Shown in pieces: positions 8,043-15,606 of a stretch of DNA of 45,264 bases; positions within the stretch are counted from its first letter, which is position 1; each line of letters opens with the position of its first letter. Below the pieces are notes generated by a model. The model saw nothing but the letters and a program-made list of their open reading frames with translations. It did not search any database and was not told where the DNA came from. The DNA comes from Candidatus Poribacteria bacterium (GTDB lineage: Bacteria; Poribacteria; WGA-4E; WGA-3G). Position numbers and translations under genes: made by a program. Location: contig JAJDUH010000004.1 of the NCBI GenBank assembly GCA_022826805.1, positions 1 to 45,264 on the forward strand, read 5' to 3'.

Positions 8043-9092
8043 GTGAGAAATTTTAACACCTTGCCTAAATACTTTTTTATATTATTAGCACTACTTCTAA
8101 TCTCTGGTTGCGACGCGATTCAGGACGTAATCCTTACCGAACCACCGATCGAGATCGACACTACACCACTTCGCGTAACTATGATATATCCAAGTGATTG
8201 CGTTGGTTCCGCGGCTTACTGTGATGCCTTCCATATCGGTGTGAAGACTGCAGAGGGAGCACTTGGAATTACGCTAACTGAAGTAAACGGTATGGAAAAC
8301 GATCCTGTAGCTACAGAGATGCTCATAAGGGAGGCAGCACAAAATTCGGACCTTGTTTTGACAGCAGGTTATCAGATGGGCGATGTGCTTGCTCGTGTAG
8401 CACCAGAATTTCCTGAAGTCAACTTTGCAATTTTTGATGTTGTACTTGATATACCAAACGTGACTTCTGTGAACTATAAATCCAATGAAGGATCATTTCT
8501 GGTTGGAGCAATTGCCGCTTTGAAATCGGAAAGTAACAAAATCGGCTATATCGGCGGTGCGGATGTTCCGCTGTTACAAGAATTTGAGGCAGGCTATATT
8601 GCTGGAATTCACACAATTAATCCAGACGCCGAAGTCACTGTAGAATACATTAGCAAGGATGCGGCAGGTTTCGATCAACCTGAAAGAGCAAAAGAGCTGG
8701 CTTTAGCACAATATGCAAACGGGGTTGATGTGATTTATGTCGCTGCGGGTGGATCCGGTCAGGGGGTGCTTGAGGCAGCACAGGAACAAGAGAAGTTCAT
8801 CATTTGGGTTGACTCCAATGGAAACCATCTTGCCCCAGGACTCATCTTGACGAGTATGACAAAAGAGATTCCAACTTCTGTAGAGCGAATTATCCGAGAA
8901 ACCGCTGAAGGCCATTTTATGGCGGGTGTTCGATACTTTGGACTTGAAGATGACGAGGTCAGTTATGCTGTTGACGAACACAACCGGTCGCTGCTCTCAG
9001 ATGACATCGTGGCAACCGTTGAATCCCTAAAAGCAAAAATTATTGCTGGTGAGATTGTTGTTCCCAACACAGTTTCCCTTCCGCGTGAGTAA
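8043..9092 (+). CDS. BMP-family substrate-binding lipoprotein (ABC transporter component)
   Basis: 349 aa, GTG start after an AGGGAGGA ribosome site. A lipoprotein signal ends in LISGC with the lipidated cysteine at residue 23. The mature part shows the basic membrane protein (BMP/PnrA/Med) pattern: LRVTMIYPSD strand, an IGYIGGAD segment, GYIAGI, and the VIYVAAGGSGQGV loop followed by WVDSNG. BMP proteins bind nucleosides or similar solutes outside the membrane and deliver them to ABC permeases. No permease or ATPase gene is nearby, so the partner must lie elsewhere or the protein acts as an orphan sensor. The ligand is uncertain. Confidence 0.85.
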   Translation: MRNFNTLPKYFFILLALLLISGCDAIQDVILTEPPIEIDTTPLRVTMIYPSDCVGSAAYCDAFHIGVKTAEGALGITLTEVNGMENDPVATEMLIREAAQNSDLVLTAGYQMGDVLARVAPEFPEVNFAIFDVVLDIPNVTSVNYKSNEGSFLVGAIAALKSESNKIGYIGGADVPLLQEFEAGYIAGIHTINPDAEVTVEYISKDAAGFDQPERAKELALAQYANGVDVIYVAAGGSGQGVLEAAQEQEKFIIWVDSNGNHLAPGLILTSMTKEIPTSVERIIRETAEGHFMAGVRYFGLEDDEVSYAVDEHNRSLLSDDIVATVESLKAKIIAGEIVVPNTVSLPRE

Positions 9093-9122
9093 CCCCTGTA
9101 ATATCATCGTTGCAAGAAGGCA

Positions 9123-9152
9123 GTTTGCCTATTTTTACGACAGTAGGCAAAC
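9123..9152. terminator. 9-bp hairpin after the BMP gene
   Basis: GTTTGCCTA (9123-9131) pairs perfectly with TAGGCAAAC (9144-9152) around a 12-nt loop, about 30 nt past the stop. There is a T-run in the loop but none after the stem, so factor-independent termination is only possible. The rest of the 9153-9330 gap shows no gene. Confidence 0.45.
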
Positions 9153-9330
9153 AAAATTGAACTCTCTAAAAATAGTTCATTAGGACTTAGGCACTGCTTC
9201 TTAAAGTTCCCTGATAAGGGGATTTAGGGGTGTTTCTTAAAAATATGAAAAATATCGCTTTTTTTGCGTCCAAATGTCCAATACTTGCTCAGTTTGCGTA
9301 AATCCTGTTCTTTGCAAAGAGGAGAATTTT

Positions 9331-9711
9331 ATGCTTAATCAATACCCTTACCCAGAATCCGAGGGTAGACGGAATCTCGTGATTGGAATTTTGGTAACCT
9401 TGCTTACCTGTGGTATCTATGGGCTTTATTGGCAATACAAACAGATGGCGACGCTCAATGCTTGGCTGAAGAGGGATGAGTATTCTTTTTGGCTTTGGCT
9501 TCTTCTTTCGATTATCACTTGCGGTATTTTCGGCATCTATTATGAGTATAAGATGGCAAGCGGCATTAATACGGTACAAGCTGATAATGATTTGGTATTC
9601 GATTCAAGCCTACCACTCATTTGTGTTCTGTTAGCGATTTTTGGTTTTGGTGTTGCTTCACTTGCCGTTCAGCAGCACCAAATTAACAGACTCTATGGAC
9701 AAAACGCCTAA
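9331..9711 (+). CDS. DUF4234-type small membrane protein
   Basis: 126 aa from the ATG at 9331, which has AAAGAGGAG seven bases upstream. An in-frame ATG at 9274 lacks a ribosome site. Two similar hydrophobic blocks each contain TCGIxGxYxxYK-like sequence (LLTCGIYGLYWQYKQM and IITCGIFGIYYEYKMA), the hallmark of DUF4234, and a third membrane span follows near the C-terminus. The function is unknown. Its stop codon TAA shares a base with the next gene's ATG (TAATG), so the two are translationally coupled and probably act together in the membrane. Confidence 0.8.
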   Translation: MLNQYPYPESEGRRNLVIGILVTLLTCGIYGLYWQYKQMATLNAWLKRDEYSFWLWLLLSIITCGIFGIYYEYKMASGINTVQADNDLVFDSSLPLICVLLAIFGFGVASLAVQQHQINRLYGQNA

Positions 9712-10085
9712 TGTTTAACCATACATTTCTTGCTCGTCTATTTCTTGGTGGGTTGGGGGTAGTCGGGTTCTATACCGCAGCTGCTGAGATAGCACCTGAA
9801 AAGGCTTCACTGATCCCGTGTATATTTCATTTAGTGACCGAGGTCCCTTGCCCGGGATGCGGGATGACGCGGGCGTGCCTTTCCATAACACACGGACATT
9901 TCGGGGACGCGTGGCACTATCACCCGTTCTCATTTTTAATTATTGGATTGGCTATTGGAGCAGCACTTTTTCCGATACGCTTAAAAAATACCTGGAGCCG
10001 CTGTTCATCGGTCACTCGAAATGTAATTGCTATTAGTGGAATTGTCCTATGTCTTTTCGTTTGGATTCATAAATTAGGGGCCTAA
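9711..10085 (+). CDS. DUF2752 membrane protein
   Basis: 124 aa. The motif PCPGCGMTR at 46-54 is diagnostic for DUF2752 and could bind a metal or form a disulfide. Hydrophobic segments near residues 8-25, 72-90 and 103-118 indicate an integral membrane protein. The start overlaps the stop of the DUF4234 gene. DUF4234 with DUF2752 is a pairing I recall from other bacteria, but the function is not known. A hairpin at 10084-10101 sits at the stop codon. Confidence 0.83.
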   Translation: MFNHTFLARLFLGGLGVVGFYTAAAEIAPEKASLIPCIFHLVTEVPCPGCGMTRACLSITHGHFGDAWHYHPFSFLIIGLAIGAALFPIRLKNTWSRCSSVTRNVIAISGIVLCLFVWIHKLGA

Positions 10086-10101
10086 AGTGCGAAGGCACTT
10101 T
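10084..10101. terminator. Hairpin between convergent genes
   Basis: AAAGTGC (10084-10090), loop GAAG, GCACTTT (10095-10101): a perfect 7-bp stem with a four-base loop, overlapping the DUF2752 stop. A second weak hairpin (ACTATC/GATAGT) and GATAGCCGATAG-like repeats fill the gap up to the convergent lipoprotein gene. It is a likely terminator for one or both strands. Confidence 0.5.
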
Positions 10102-10175
10102 ACTATCGGCAGCAGATAGTGTAGCGGATGTATCGCTCCTAACTAGTGACTGACAACCGATAGCCGATAGTTATT

Positions 10176-11117
10176 CTAATAACTGCGTAGAACAGTTCCC
10201 TTCGCACCGACAATCCAACCGGCATTTTTGTTGAGATAAATGTCTTGTAAATTATATTGCGCTGGTGAGGGATAGCGGTTCCATGTGTTACCGCCATCTA
10301 TTGTGTGAAGAATGAGTCCTTTTTCGCCGATTGCCCATCCGCGTTTCTCGTCATGAAACGCAACATCTCGTAAACTTTGATTGACAGGACTCTTCTGGCG
10401 AACCCATGTTCGCCCGCCGTCAGTTGTGTGAAGAATCAACCCATTCGTACCTACAATCCATCCATGCGTAAAGTTGGCGAAATAGACAGCAAATAGCGGC
10501 TGCTCAGCATCACTTCTCTGGCGAACCCATCGCTTTCCGCCATTTTGGGTATGAAGCACCTCGCCTTCTTCTCCAACAATCCAGCCGTGCTCCGAATCAA
10601 CGAAATGAACCCCCCATAAGTGTTTATTTGACAGATCACGAAAATTTTCCCAGTGCCCACCACCGTTTTCTGTCCAGAGAACGGTTCCTTTTCCGCCGAC
10701 TGCCCATCCTTCTGTTTTACTAACGAAATAGAGATCCAAGATACCCGGAGGCTTCTTACTTTGACTGCGAATTTGGTGTTGTACGTTCCATGTAGAGCCG
10801 CCGCTCGCCGTGTAATGCACTTGTCCAATGGTGGCAAGCCAACCGTTATTCGGGGTCGTGAAATTAACTTGGGTCAGCGTGTCTTTAGAAATAGAGGATG
10901 CAGTCCAAGTTGTTCCACCATCGCCAGTAGATAATACTGTGCCTGCAGTACCGACTGCCCAGCCGTGCTTTGCATCAACGAAATGGACGCCGTAAAGATG
11001 TGTACTTGTACCGCTCTCAACTTGTCGCCACTCGAATTGTGTTGTATCTTCGGAGCAACCGAAATACACGAAGATTCCACATAACAAGATAAGTGTGAGA
11101 TAGTTCTTTTTCTGCAT
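10176..11117 (-). CDS. YCF48-like seven-repeat beta-propeller lipoprotein
   Basis: 313 aa. The signal peptide ends in a lipobox with Cys21 (VYFGC). The mature protein consists of seven repeats with consensus GW-VG--G-VL-T-DGG-TW, for example HGWAVGTAGTVLSTGDGG at the first and AGWIVGAKGTVLRS at the last. The second repeat is degenerate (NGWLATIGQVHYTASGG). This is the BNR/YCF48 propeller family; the cyanobacterial relative HCF136/Ycf48 helps photosystem II assembly, but here a general protein-binding or glycan-binding scaffold at the membrane is more likely. The ribosome site is GAGGGG. It is convergent with the DUF2752 gene. Confidence 0.85.
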   Translation of the reverse strand: MQKKNYLTLILLCGIFVYFGCSEDTTQFEWRQVESGTSTHLYGVHFVDAKHGWAVGTAGTVLSTGDGGTTWTASSISKDTLTQVNFTTPNNGWLATIGQVHYTASGGSTWNVQHQIRSQSKKPPGILDLYFVSKTEGWAVGGKGTVLWTENGGGHWENFRDLSNKHLWGVHFVDSEHGWIVGEEGEVLHTQNGGKRWVRQRSDAEQPLFAVYFANFTHGWIVGTNGLILHTTDGGRTWVRQKSPVNQSLRDVAFHDEKRGWAIGEKGLILHTIDGGNTWNRYPSPAQYNLQDIYLNKNAGWIVGAKGTVLRSY

Positions 11118-11241
11118 TTCAGCCCCTCTCTTTTTCGAACAAAATTTTTATTGCATCTGTTCTTGAATCGTGATAGACTATACTATTATAAGGAATCTGT
11201 GGTGAGTTGTCAAGTGCTTTAGGGGTGGACATTGGTATATC

Positions 11242-12162
11242 ATGTACATCATCGGAATAGATGGCGGCGGCACAAAAACCGTCGGCATCCTGGCAACAGA
11301 AACTGGACAACACCTTGCACAAGTGCAATCGGGACCTGCAAATTATCACGTAGTAGGTGAAGCGCAGACGCAGGCGGTTTTAGAAAGCGTCGTCGGAGAG
11401 CTTTGTGAAAAAGCAGGTGTTTCAAGAACAAATCCTATTCGGTTCTGTTTGGGAATGGCAGGCTTAGGACGCGCTACAGATCAAGAAGTAATTGGGCGAA
11501 TTTGTGATAAAATCGGTGTGCGTGCCTTTGGTAATGGGGTTCGGCGTATCCTGACACATGACGCACATATCGCACTCGTTGGGGGTGCCGGAAAGCAGGA
11601 AGGCGTAATTATTATCTCCGGGACCGGTGCCATCGTTTACGGTATCGATGCTGATGGCAGAGAAGCACGTGCGAGTGGATGGGGGTATCTGCTCGGAGAT
11701 GAAGGCAGCGGCTACGATATTGCTATAAAAGGGCTCCGAGCGGTTGTCCGTGCTGCTGATGGTAGAGATCATCCAACCGCATTGACAAACCTGATTCTCA
11801 ATCGGATTGAATTGAATGCGCCAAGTGAATTGATTCGTTGGGTCCATGCTGCAAGTCGGGATGCTATTGCCCACTTAGCAGCGGTAGTATTTGATGCCGC
11901 CCGAAACGCAGACGGGGTCGCATCGCGGATTATTGATGCAGCTGCTGATGAACTGATTTGTGCCGCCGGTAGTGTAGTTGAACAATTAGGATTTGAAGGT
12001 GAGTTTGACGTTGTGCTCAGTGGCGGTAATCTTATCCATCAACCCATGTTCGCGGATAAGCTCCAACACCGGTTTGCCGAGATTCGACCAGAAGCGTCAA
12101 TACTGCTGCCAAAACATGAACCTGCGTATGGAGCGGTGTTGTTAGCACAAGCGAGTTTTTAG
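11242..12162 (+). CDS. BadF/BadG-type ATPase: N-acetylglucosamine / N-acetylmuramate kinase
   Basis: 306 aa. The phosphate-1 motif IDGGGTKT is at residues 6-13, a catalytic-type aspartate is at D107 (THDAH), the GTGA loop is at 127-130 and DEGSG at 153-157. This is the ASKHA fold of the BcrAD/BadFG family that includes eukaryotic GlcNAc kinase and clostridial MurK. The next gene is murQ, whose substrate is MurNAc-6-phosphate, so phosphorylation of MurNAc and/or GlcNAc from cell-wall turnover is the best-supported role. The sugar preference is inferred from context, not from sequence. The start ATG has no clear Shine-Dalgarno. Confidence 0.85.
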   Translation: MYIIGIDGGGTKTVGILATETGQHLAQVQSGPANYHVVGEAQTQAVLESVVGELCEKAGVSRTNPIRFCLGMAGLGRATDQEVIGRICDKIGVRAFGNGVRRILTHDAHIALVGGAGKQEGVIIISGTGAIVYGIDADGREARASGWGYLLGDEGSGYDIAIKGLRAVVRAADGRDHPTALTNLILNRIELNAPSELIRWVHAASRDAIAHLAAVVFDAARNADGVASRIIDAAADELICAAGSVVEQLGFEGEFDVVLSGGNLIHQPMFADKLQHRFAEIRPEASILLPKHEPAYGAVLLAQASF

Positions 12163-12228
12163 AAGAACATCGTGTCAGGGCAGTAAGTTTTAGTTTTAAA
12201 AAATTGCAAAAACGTTAGCCTGTAATGA

Positions 12229-13197
12229 GTGGAGGGGGTTTTGCTGGGGCGTTTCTTCAGATATACGGAAAGGCACGTCAATATCCAAACCCGCCTCACC
12301 GAACCGCAAGGTAAAATTAAAAAAACAGAACAGCGAAACCTGAGTTCTATCGACATTGACTTGAAGTCAATTTCAGAAATCGTCCAGATTTTTCACGAAG
12401 AAGACCTAAAAGCAGTCGCGGCGGTAGAAGCAGAATCCGATGCAATCGCGCGAGCGATTGACTTGTGTGTTAATGCGTTTCGCGTCGGTGGCAGGCTATT
12501 TTATGTTGGAGCAGGGACAAGCGGCAGGCTTGGGGTCTTAGATGCTTCCGAATGCCCACCGACCTTCAGCACATCTCCTGAGATGGTCCAGGGAATTATT
12601 GCTGGTGGTGATGTTGCTTTACGTCGCTCTGTGGAAGGCGAAGAGGACAAGTCTGAACGCGGTGCACAAGCCATTCGAGAACGACAACTTACATCACAAG
12701 ACGTACTCGTCGGGATAGCGAGTAGTGGGCGAACGCCTTATGTCATGGGGGCTTTGAAGGAAGCACACATCATCGGGGCAACAACAATATTCCTCTGTTG
12801 TGTCCAGCCCCCTGAACAACTTAAGGCATGGGTAACGCATTTCATCACGCCACTTGTCGGTCCAGAGATCATCGCAGGCTCAACCCGATTAAAAGCAGGT
12901 ACAGCAACGAAACTGGTCTTGAACATGTTGACGACCGTTTCTATGATAAAATTGGGTAAAGTTTACGATAATCTGATGGTAGATGTTCATGCTTCTAACG
13001 AGAAGTTGGTCGCACGGAGCATTCGGATCGTTCAAGCCGTCACCGGCGTTGATGCAGCGGCAGCCGAGGCGACATTAGAACAGGCGGATGGGCGCGCGAA
13101 ATTGGCTATTGTAATGCTCACAAAAGGATTGAACTCGACGGAAGCAGACGCACTATTGGAAAAACATGGGGGCTTTCTCAGGCAGATTCTTGATTAA
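12229..13197 (+). CDS. murQ: N-acetylmuramic acid 6-phosphate etherase
   Basis: SIS-domain enzyme that cleaves the D-lactyl ether of MurNAc-6-P to GlcNAc-6-P and D-lactate in peptidoglycan recycling. Diagnostic stretches are GGRLFYVGAGTSGRLGVLDA followed by SECPPTF (catalytic Glu), GIIAGG, the acidic VEGEEDKSERG helix, and GIASSGRTPYV. Homologues usually begin shortly before the TEQRN segment (34-37 in this frame). The GTG at 12229 therefore adds about 30 extra residues read from a repeat. No ATG, GTG or TTG lies between the repeat and TEQRN; ATT at 12316 or CTG at 12340 are the only near candidates. The start is thus unresolved. It follows the amino-sugar kinase by 66 nt, likely in one operon. 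Confidence 0.9.
   Translation: MEGVLLGRFFRYTERHVNIQTRLTEPQGKIKKTEQRNLSSIDIDLKSISEIVQIFHEEDLKAVAAVEAESDAIARAIDLCVNAFRVGGRLFYVGAGTSGRLGVLDASECPPTFSTSPEMVQGIIAGGDVALRRSVEGEEDKSERGAQAIRERQLTSQDVLVGIASSGRTPYVMGALKEAHIIGATTIFLCCVQPPEQLKAWVTHFITPLVGPEIIAGSTRLKAGTATKLVLNMLTTVSMIKLGKVYDNLMVDVHASNEKLVARSIRIVQAVTGVDAAAAEATLEQADGRAKLAIVMLTKGLNSTEADALLEKHGGFLRQILD
12237..12315 (+). repeat. Leader repeat, copy A (overlaps the murQ 5' end)
   Basis: This segment matches copy B at 14583-14670. Both hold a TTTTGCT-like start, TTTCTTCAGATATACG, a variable middle, then a CACC-ACCG(C/T)AAGGTAAA end followed by A-rich sequence. In copy B the ATG of a gene follows directly. A shorter relative of the last part lies at 13357-13380, again next to a ribosome site. 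It appears to be a dispersed upstream element containing or replacing a ribosome site. Confidence 0.6.
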
Positions 13198-13388
13198 AGT
13201 TTTTTAACGATTCGATTGCTACGCCTTTTCCGCGCAGCTTGCAAACGGAAATTCGTTGCTAAACGGCAATTAAAAAAACGTAATGAGAAAATCAAGCCCA
13301 CAACAACGTGGGCGACTCGAACACAGAAATCGGCAAAGTTCAAATGAACGCCACTTATCCGCAAGGTAAATTAAAAAAGGAGAACTCC

Positions 13389-14339
13389 ATGGGTACGAAA
13401 GTTGGGCTTGCCAAAACTGGCAGGCGACGCTCTAACGTTTTTGAGGCACTGGACAATATACGCGAGGTGCTTACACCGAAAGTCCGCGAGCAAGTGCTCT
13501 TAAAACCGAACTTTCTTTCCAGCACGAATCAGCTCGCTTCTTCGCATCCCGATGCGATGCGCGGTGCCCTTGATTTCCTGCTGAGTACGCCGCAACCGCC
13601 TAAAGAGGTGATTATCGCCGAAGGTGCTAATGAGAAATTTTCTGGTGAGGCATTTCAGGTTTTTGGATATGAGGCGCTCCAAGCCGAGTACGATATCCCA
13701 ATTCGGCTCGTGGATTTACATCAGGAAACCGAATGGATAGAAACCAAGGTTTTTCTTGCTGAACGTAATGAAGATACAGTCAGGATGCCGAAGGTCGTCT
13801 TGGATTGTCCCTGCACGATCTCTGTTGCTATCGCTAAAACACATGATGCCGGGGTTGTGACGCTTGCCATGAAGAATATGATTATGGGCACTTTGCACAA
13901 GGAAGACCGGATTAAAATGCACGGCTACCATAGTCACGCAGACCGAGTGCTTCCGCGTGAAGCACAGACGCTCAATATCAACCTGCTTCGCGTCTCACGC
14001 CACCTTAAGCCCGATATCGCTATCGTTGATGGCACTGTTGGATTACAAGGCAATGGACCCGGCGGCACGGATTCTGTACCACTCGGGATTGCAGTTGCCA
14101 GTGATGATGTGTTCGCGGCGGATGCTATCACGACAAAGGCGATGGGATTTGAGCCGTTAGGAATCGGACTTTTCCATTACGCAAATGAAATGGGTTATGG
14201 AACTGCAGATCTGGATAAAATTGATGTCGTCGGACCTACTGTTGAAACTGTTGCGACGTCGTTTAAGCCCCACGAAACGGCTGAACTTCAATTCCAGTGG
14301 CAGGAAACAAGTCCTACAGAATATCTGGCAGCTGACTAA
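13389..14339 (+). CDS. DUF362 domain-containing protein
   Basis: 316 aa from the ATG at 13389, which follows AAGGAG by six bases. The frame stays open upstream to 13308 but that part overlaps leader sequence. DUF362 features are visible: VLLKPNFL near residue 40, the SSHPDAMRGALDFL helix, EVIIAEGAN, AKTHDAGVVTLAMKNMIMG, and the PDIAIVDGTVGLQGNGP motif. The last two resemble a metal-dependent or ATP-grasp-like core. No ferredoxin domain is attached, unlike many DUF362 proteins. The biochemical function is not established. It lies downstream of murQ, but a 191-nt gap argues for separate expression. Confidence 0.85.
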   Translation: MGTKVGLAKTGRRRSNVFEALDNIREVLTPKVREQVLLKPNFLSSTNQLASSHPDAMRGALDFLLSTPQPPKEVIIAEGANEKFSGEAFQVFGYEALQAEYDIPIRLVDLHQETEWIETKVFLAERNEDTVRMPKVVLDCPCTISVAIAKTHDAGVVTLAMKNMIMGTLHKEDRIKMHGYHSHADRVLPREAQTLNINLLRVSRHLKPDIAIVDGTVGLQGNGPGGTDSVPLGIAVASDDVFAADAITTKAMGFEPLGIGLFHYANEMGYGTADLDKIDVVGPTVETVATSFKPHETAELQFQWQETSPTEYLAAD

Positions 14340-14485
14340 CAAAAGGTTTTTAATTTATCGACGCCTGGGCTGTGCTCCAAATGTAAAGCATTCTCACTGC
14401 GGATCAAAATTATGCTATTTAAGGCATAACTTCATTACCCGCAGGTTTTTGGAACTTATAGCATGATGCACGTTGCATGAATCAA

Positions 14486-14512
14486 CACAGAATGCGCGTG
14501 TGGCATTCTGTG
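14486..14512. terminator. 10-bp perfect hairpin in the 14340-14670 gap
   Basis: CACAGAATGC (14486-14495), loop GCGTGTG, GCATTCTGTG (14503-14512). It could terminate the DUF362 transcript or be a small palindromic element; only a short T-run follows (GGGGCTTTA). The remaining part of this 331-nt gap holds no gene that I can support, only the leader repeat from 14583 onward. Confidence 0.5.
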
Positions 14513-14582
14513 GGGCTTTACGCCGCAAATCTGTTAGATTGTGCAGTTTTATCGATAATGGTAGTCTGCAACAACGGCGCAG

Positions 14583-14670
14583 GCTTTTTGCTTGGGTATT
14601 TCTTCAGATATACGTCGGTTAACGTTATTTAACCAATTCACCTGAATGAACCGTAAGGTAAAATAAAAAA
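14583..14670 (+). repeat. Leader repeat, copy B (directly upstream of the nuclease/phospholipase-like gene)
   Basis: Shares TTTCTTCAGATATACG and an ACCG(T)AAGGTAAAAT(A) end with copy A (12237-12315). Within it GGTTAA-CGTTAT-TTAACC forms a small hairpin absent from copy A. The AAGGT near its end is 13 nt from the ATG and may be the ribosome site, so the repeat seems to act as a 5' leader. Confidence 0.6.
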
Positions 14671-15555
14671 ATGAAACGTTTCTATAATATCTGTATTTTA
14701 TTTTCGATGCTTCTCACCGCGCCGGCGTGGGCATGGTGGGGAGGTGGACACAATATACTCACACAGGCATCCGTCAAAGTACTTCCCGAAGAGATGCCGG
14801 AATTTTTTCGATCCGCCGGGAAAATGATTGCACATTGCTCCTACGATCCGGATATATCGAAGGGACGTGGGACACCGCACGCACGACAGGCTGAATACAG
14901 CGAACACTACATTGACGTAGAACTGTTCGGAGAGCACCCGATTCCAGAAGGGCGCGAGGCACATATTAAGTTGTGTGCAGAGTTAGGGCTTACACCACGA
15001 ACGGTTGGCACACTCCCCTATGCCCTTGCAGAGTGGACAGATCGGCTCGCCCTCGCTTTCGCAGAGTATCGCAAGTGGCCCGATAATCCGATGATTCAGT
15101 ATAAATGCTTTGTTTATGCCGGATTCCTCTCTCACTACGCCCAGGATATGTGTCAACCCTTACACCTCACTATCCATTTTGATGGCATTGTTCAAGAGGA
15201 TGGTTCAAAGCTGCATAGGGGTATCCATGAGAAGGTCGATTCGGCGATTGAAGTCTTGAAACTCGACCCGACAGAACTCGCGAAAGCACAAACGGTTGAA
15301 GCCATTAGCGATTTAATGCCAGCGATAATAGAACAGATTAAAGCAGAACACAGTTTCGTTGATAGTGTTTACGCCTTGGCAGAAGACTGGCAAAACCTGA
15401 AAAATCCAACACCTGCGCTGGTAGAGTTCACAAATGACCGCTCCCGTGAAGCGGTCCGTTGGACAGCTTCGATCTATTTGACAGCGTGGAAACTTTCTGA
15501 GAATATTAAACTACCCGGTTGGCTTGATCGCTCACAAAGTGCTGAAGAATGGTAG
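14671..15555 (+). CDS. Secreted S1/P1-nuclease or zinc-dependent phospholipase C-like protein
   Basis: 294 aa. The signal peptide MKRFYNICILFSMLLTAPAWA is predicted to be cut after residue 21, giving a mature N-terminus WWGGGHN. In this superfamily the N-terminal Trp and the nearby His bind zinc. Further ligands are suggested by HCSYDPD, SEHYIDVE and HYAQDMCQPLH, the last matching the H-x3-D-x-x-QPLH helix of S1/P1 enzymes, with LHRGIHEKVD following. These are tri-zinc phosphodiesterases acting on single-stranded nucleic acid or phospholipid outside the cytoplasm. Which of the two cannot be decided from sequence. It starts immediately after the leader repeat. Confidence 0.78.
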   Translation: MKRFYNICILFSMLLTAPAWAWWGGGHNILTQASVKVLPEEMPEFFRSAGKMIAHCSYDPDISKGRGTPHARQAEYSEHYIDVELFGEHPIPEGREAHIKLCAELGLTPRTVGTLPYALAEWTDRLALAFAEYRKWPDNPMIQYKCFVYAGFLSHYAQDMCQPLHLTIHFDGIVQEDGSKLHRGIHEKVDSAIEVLKLDPTELAKAQTVEAISDLMPAIIEQIKAEHSFVDSVYALAEDWQNLKNPTPALVEFTNDRSREAVRWTASIYLTAWKLSENIKLPGWLDRSQSAEEW

Positions 15556-15606
15556 TCAACCAACCGCTAATCAATAACCAACAACTACCAAAAAGGAGAA
15601 ATAACT

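Noticed and set aside
13308..13388. N-terminal extension of the DUF362 gene
   Set aside because: The ATG at 13389 has an ideal ribosome site; the extension reads through a leader repeat and is not part of the DUF362 domain.
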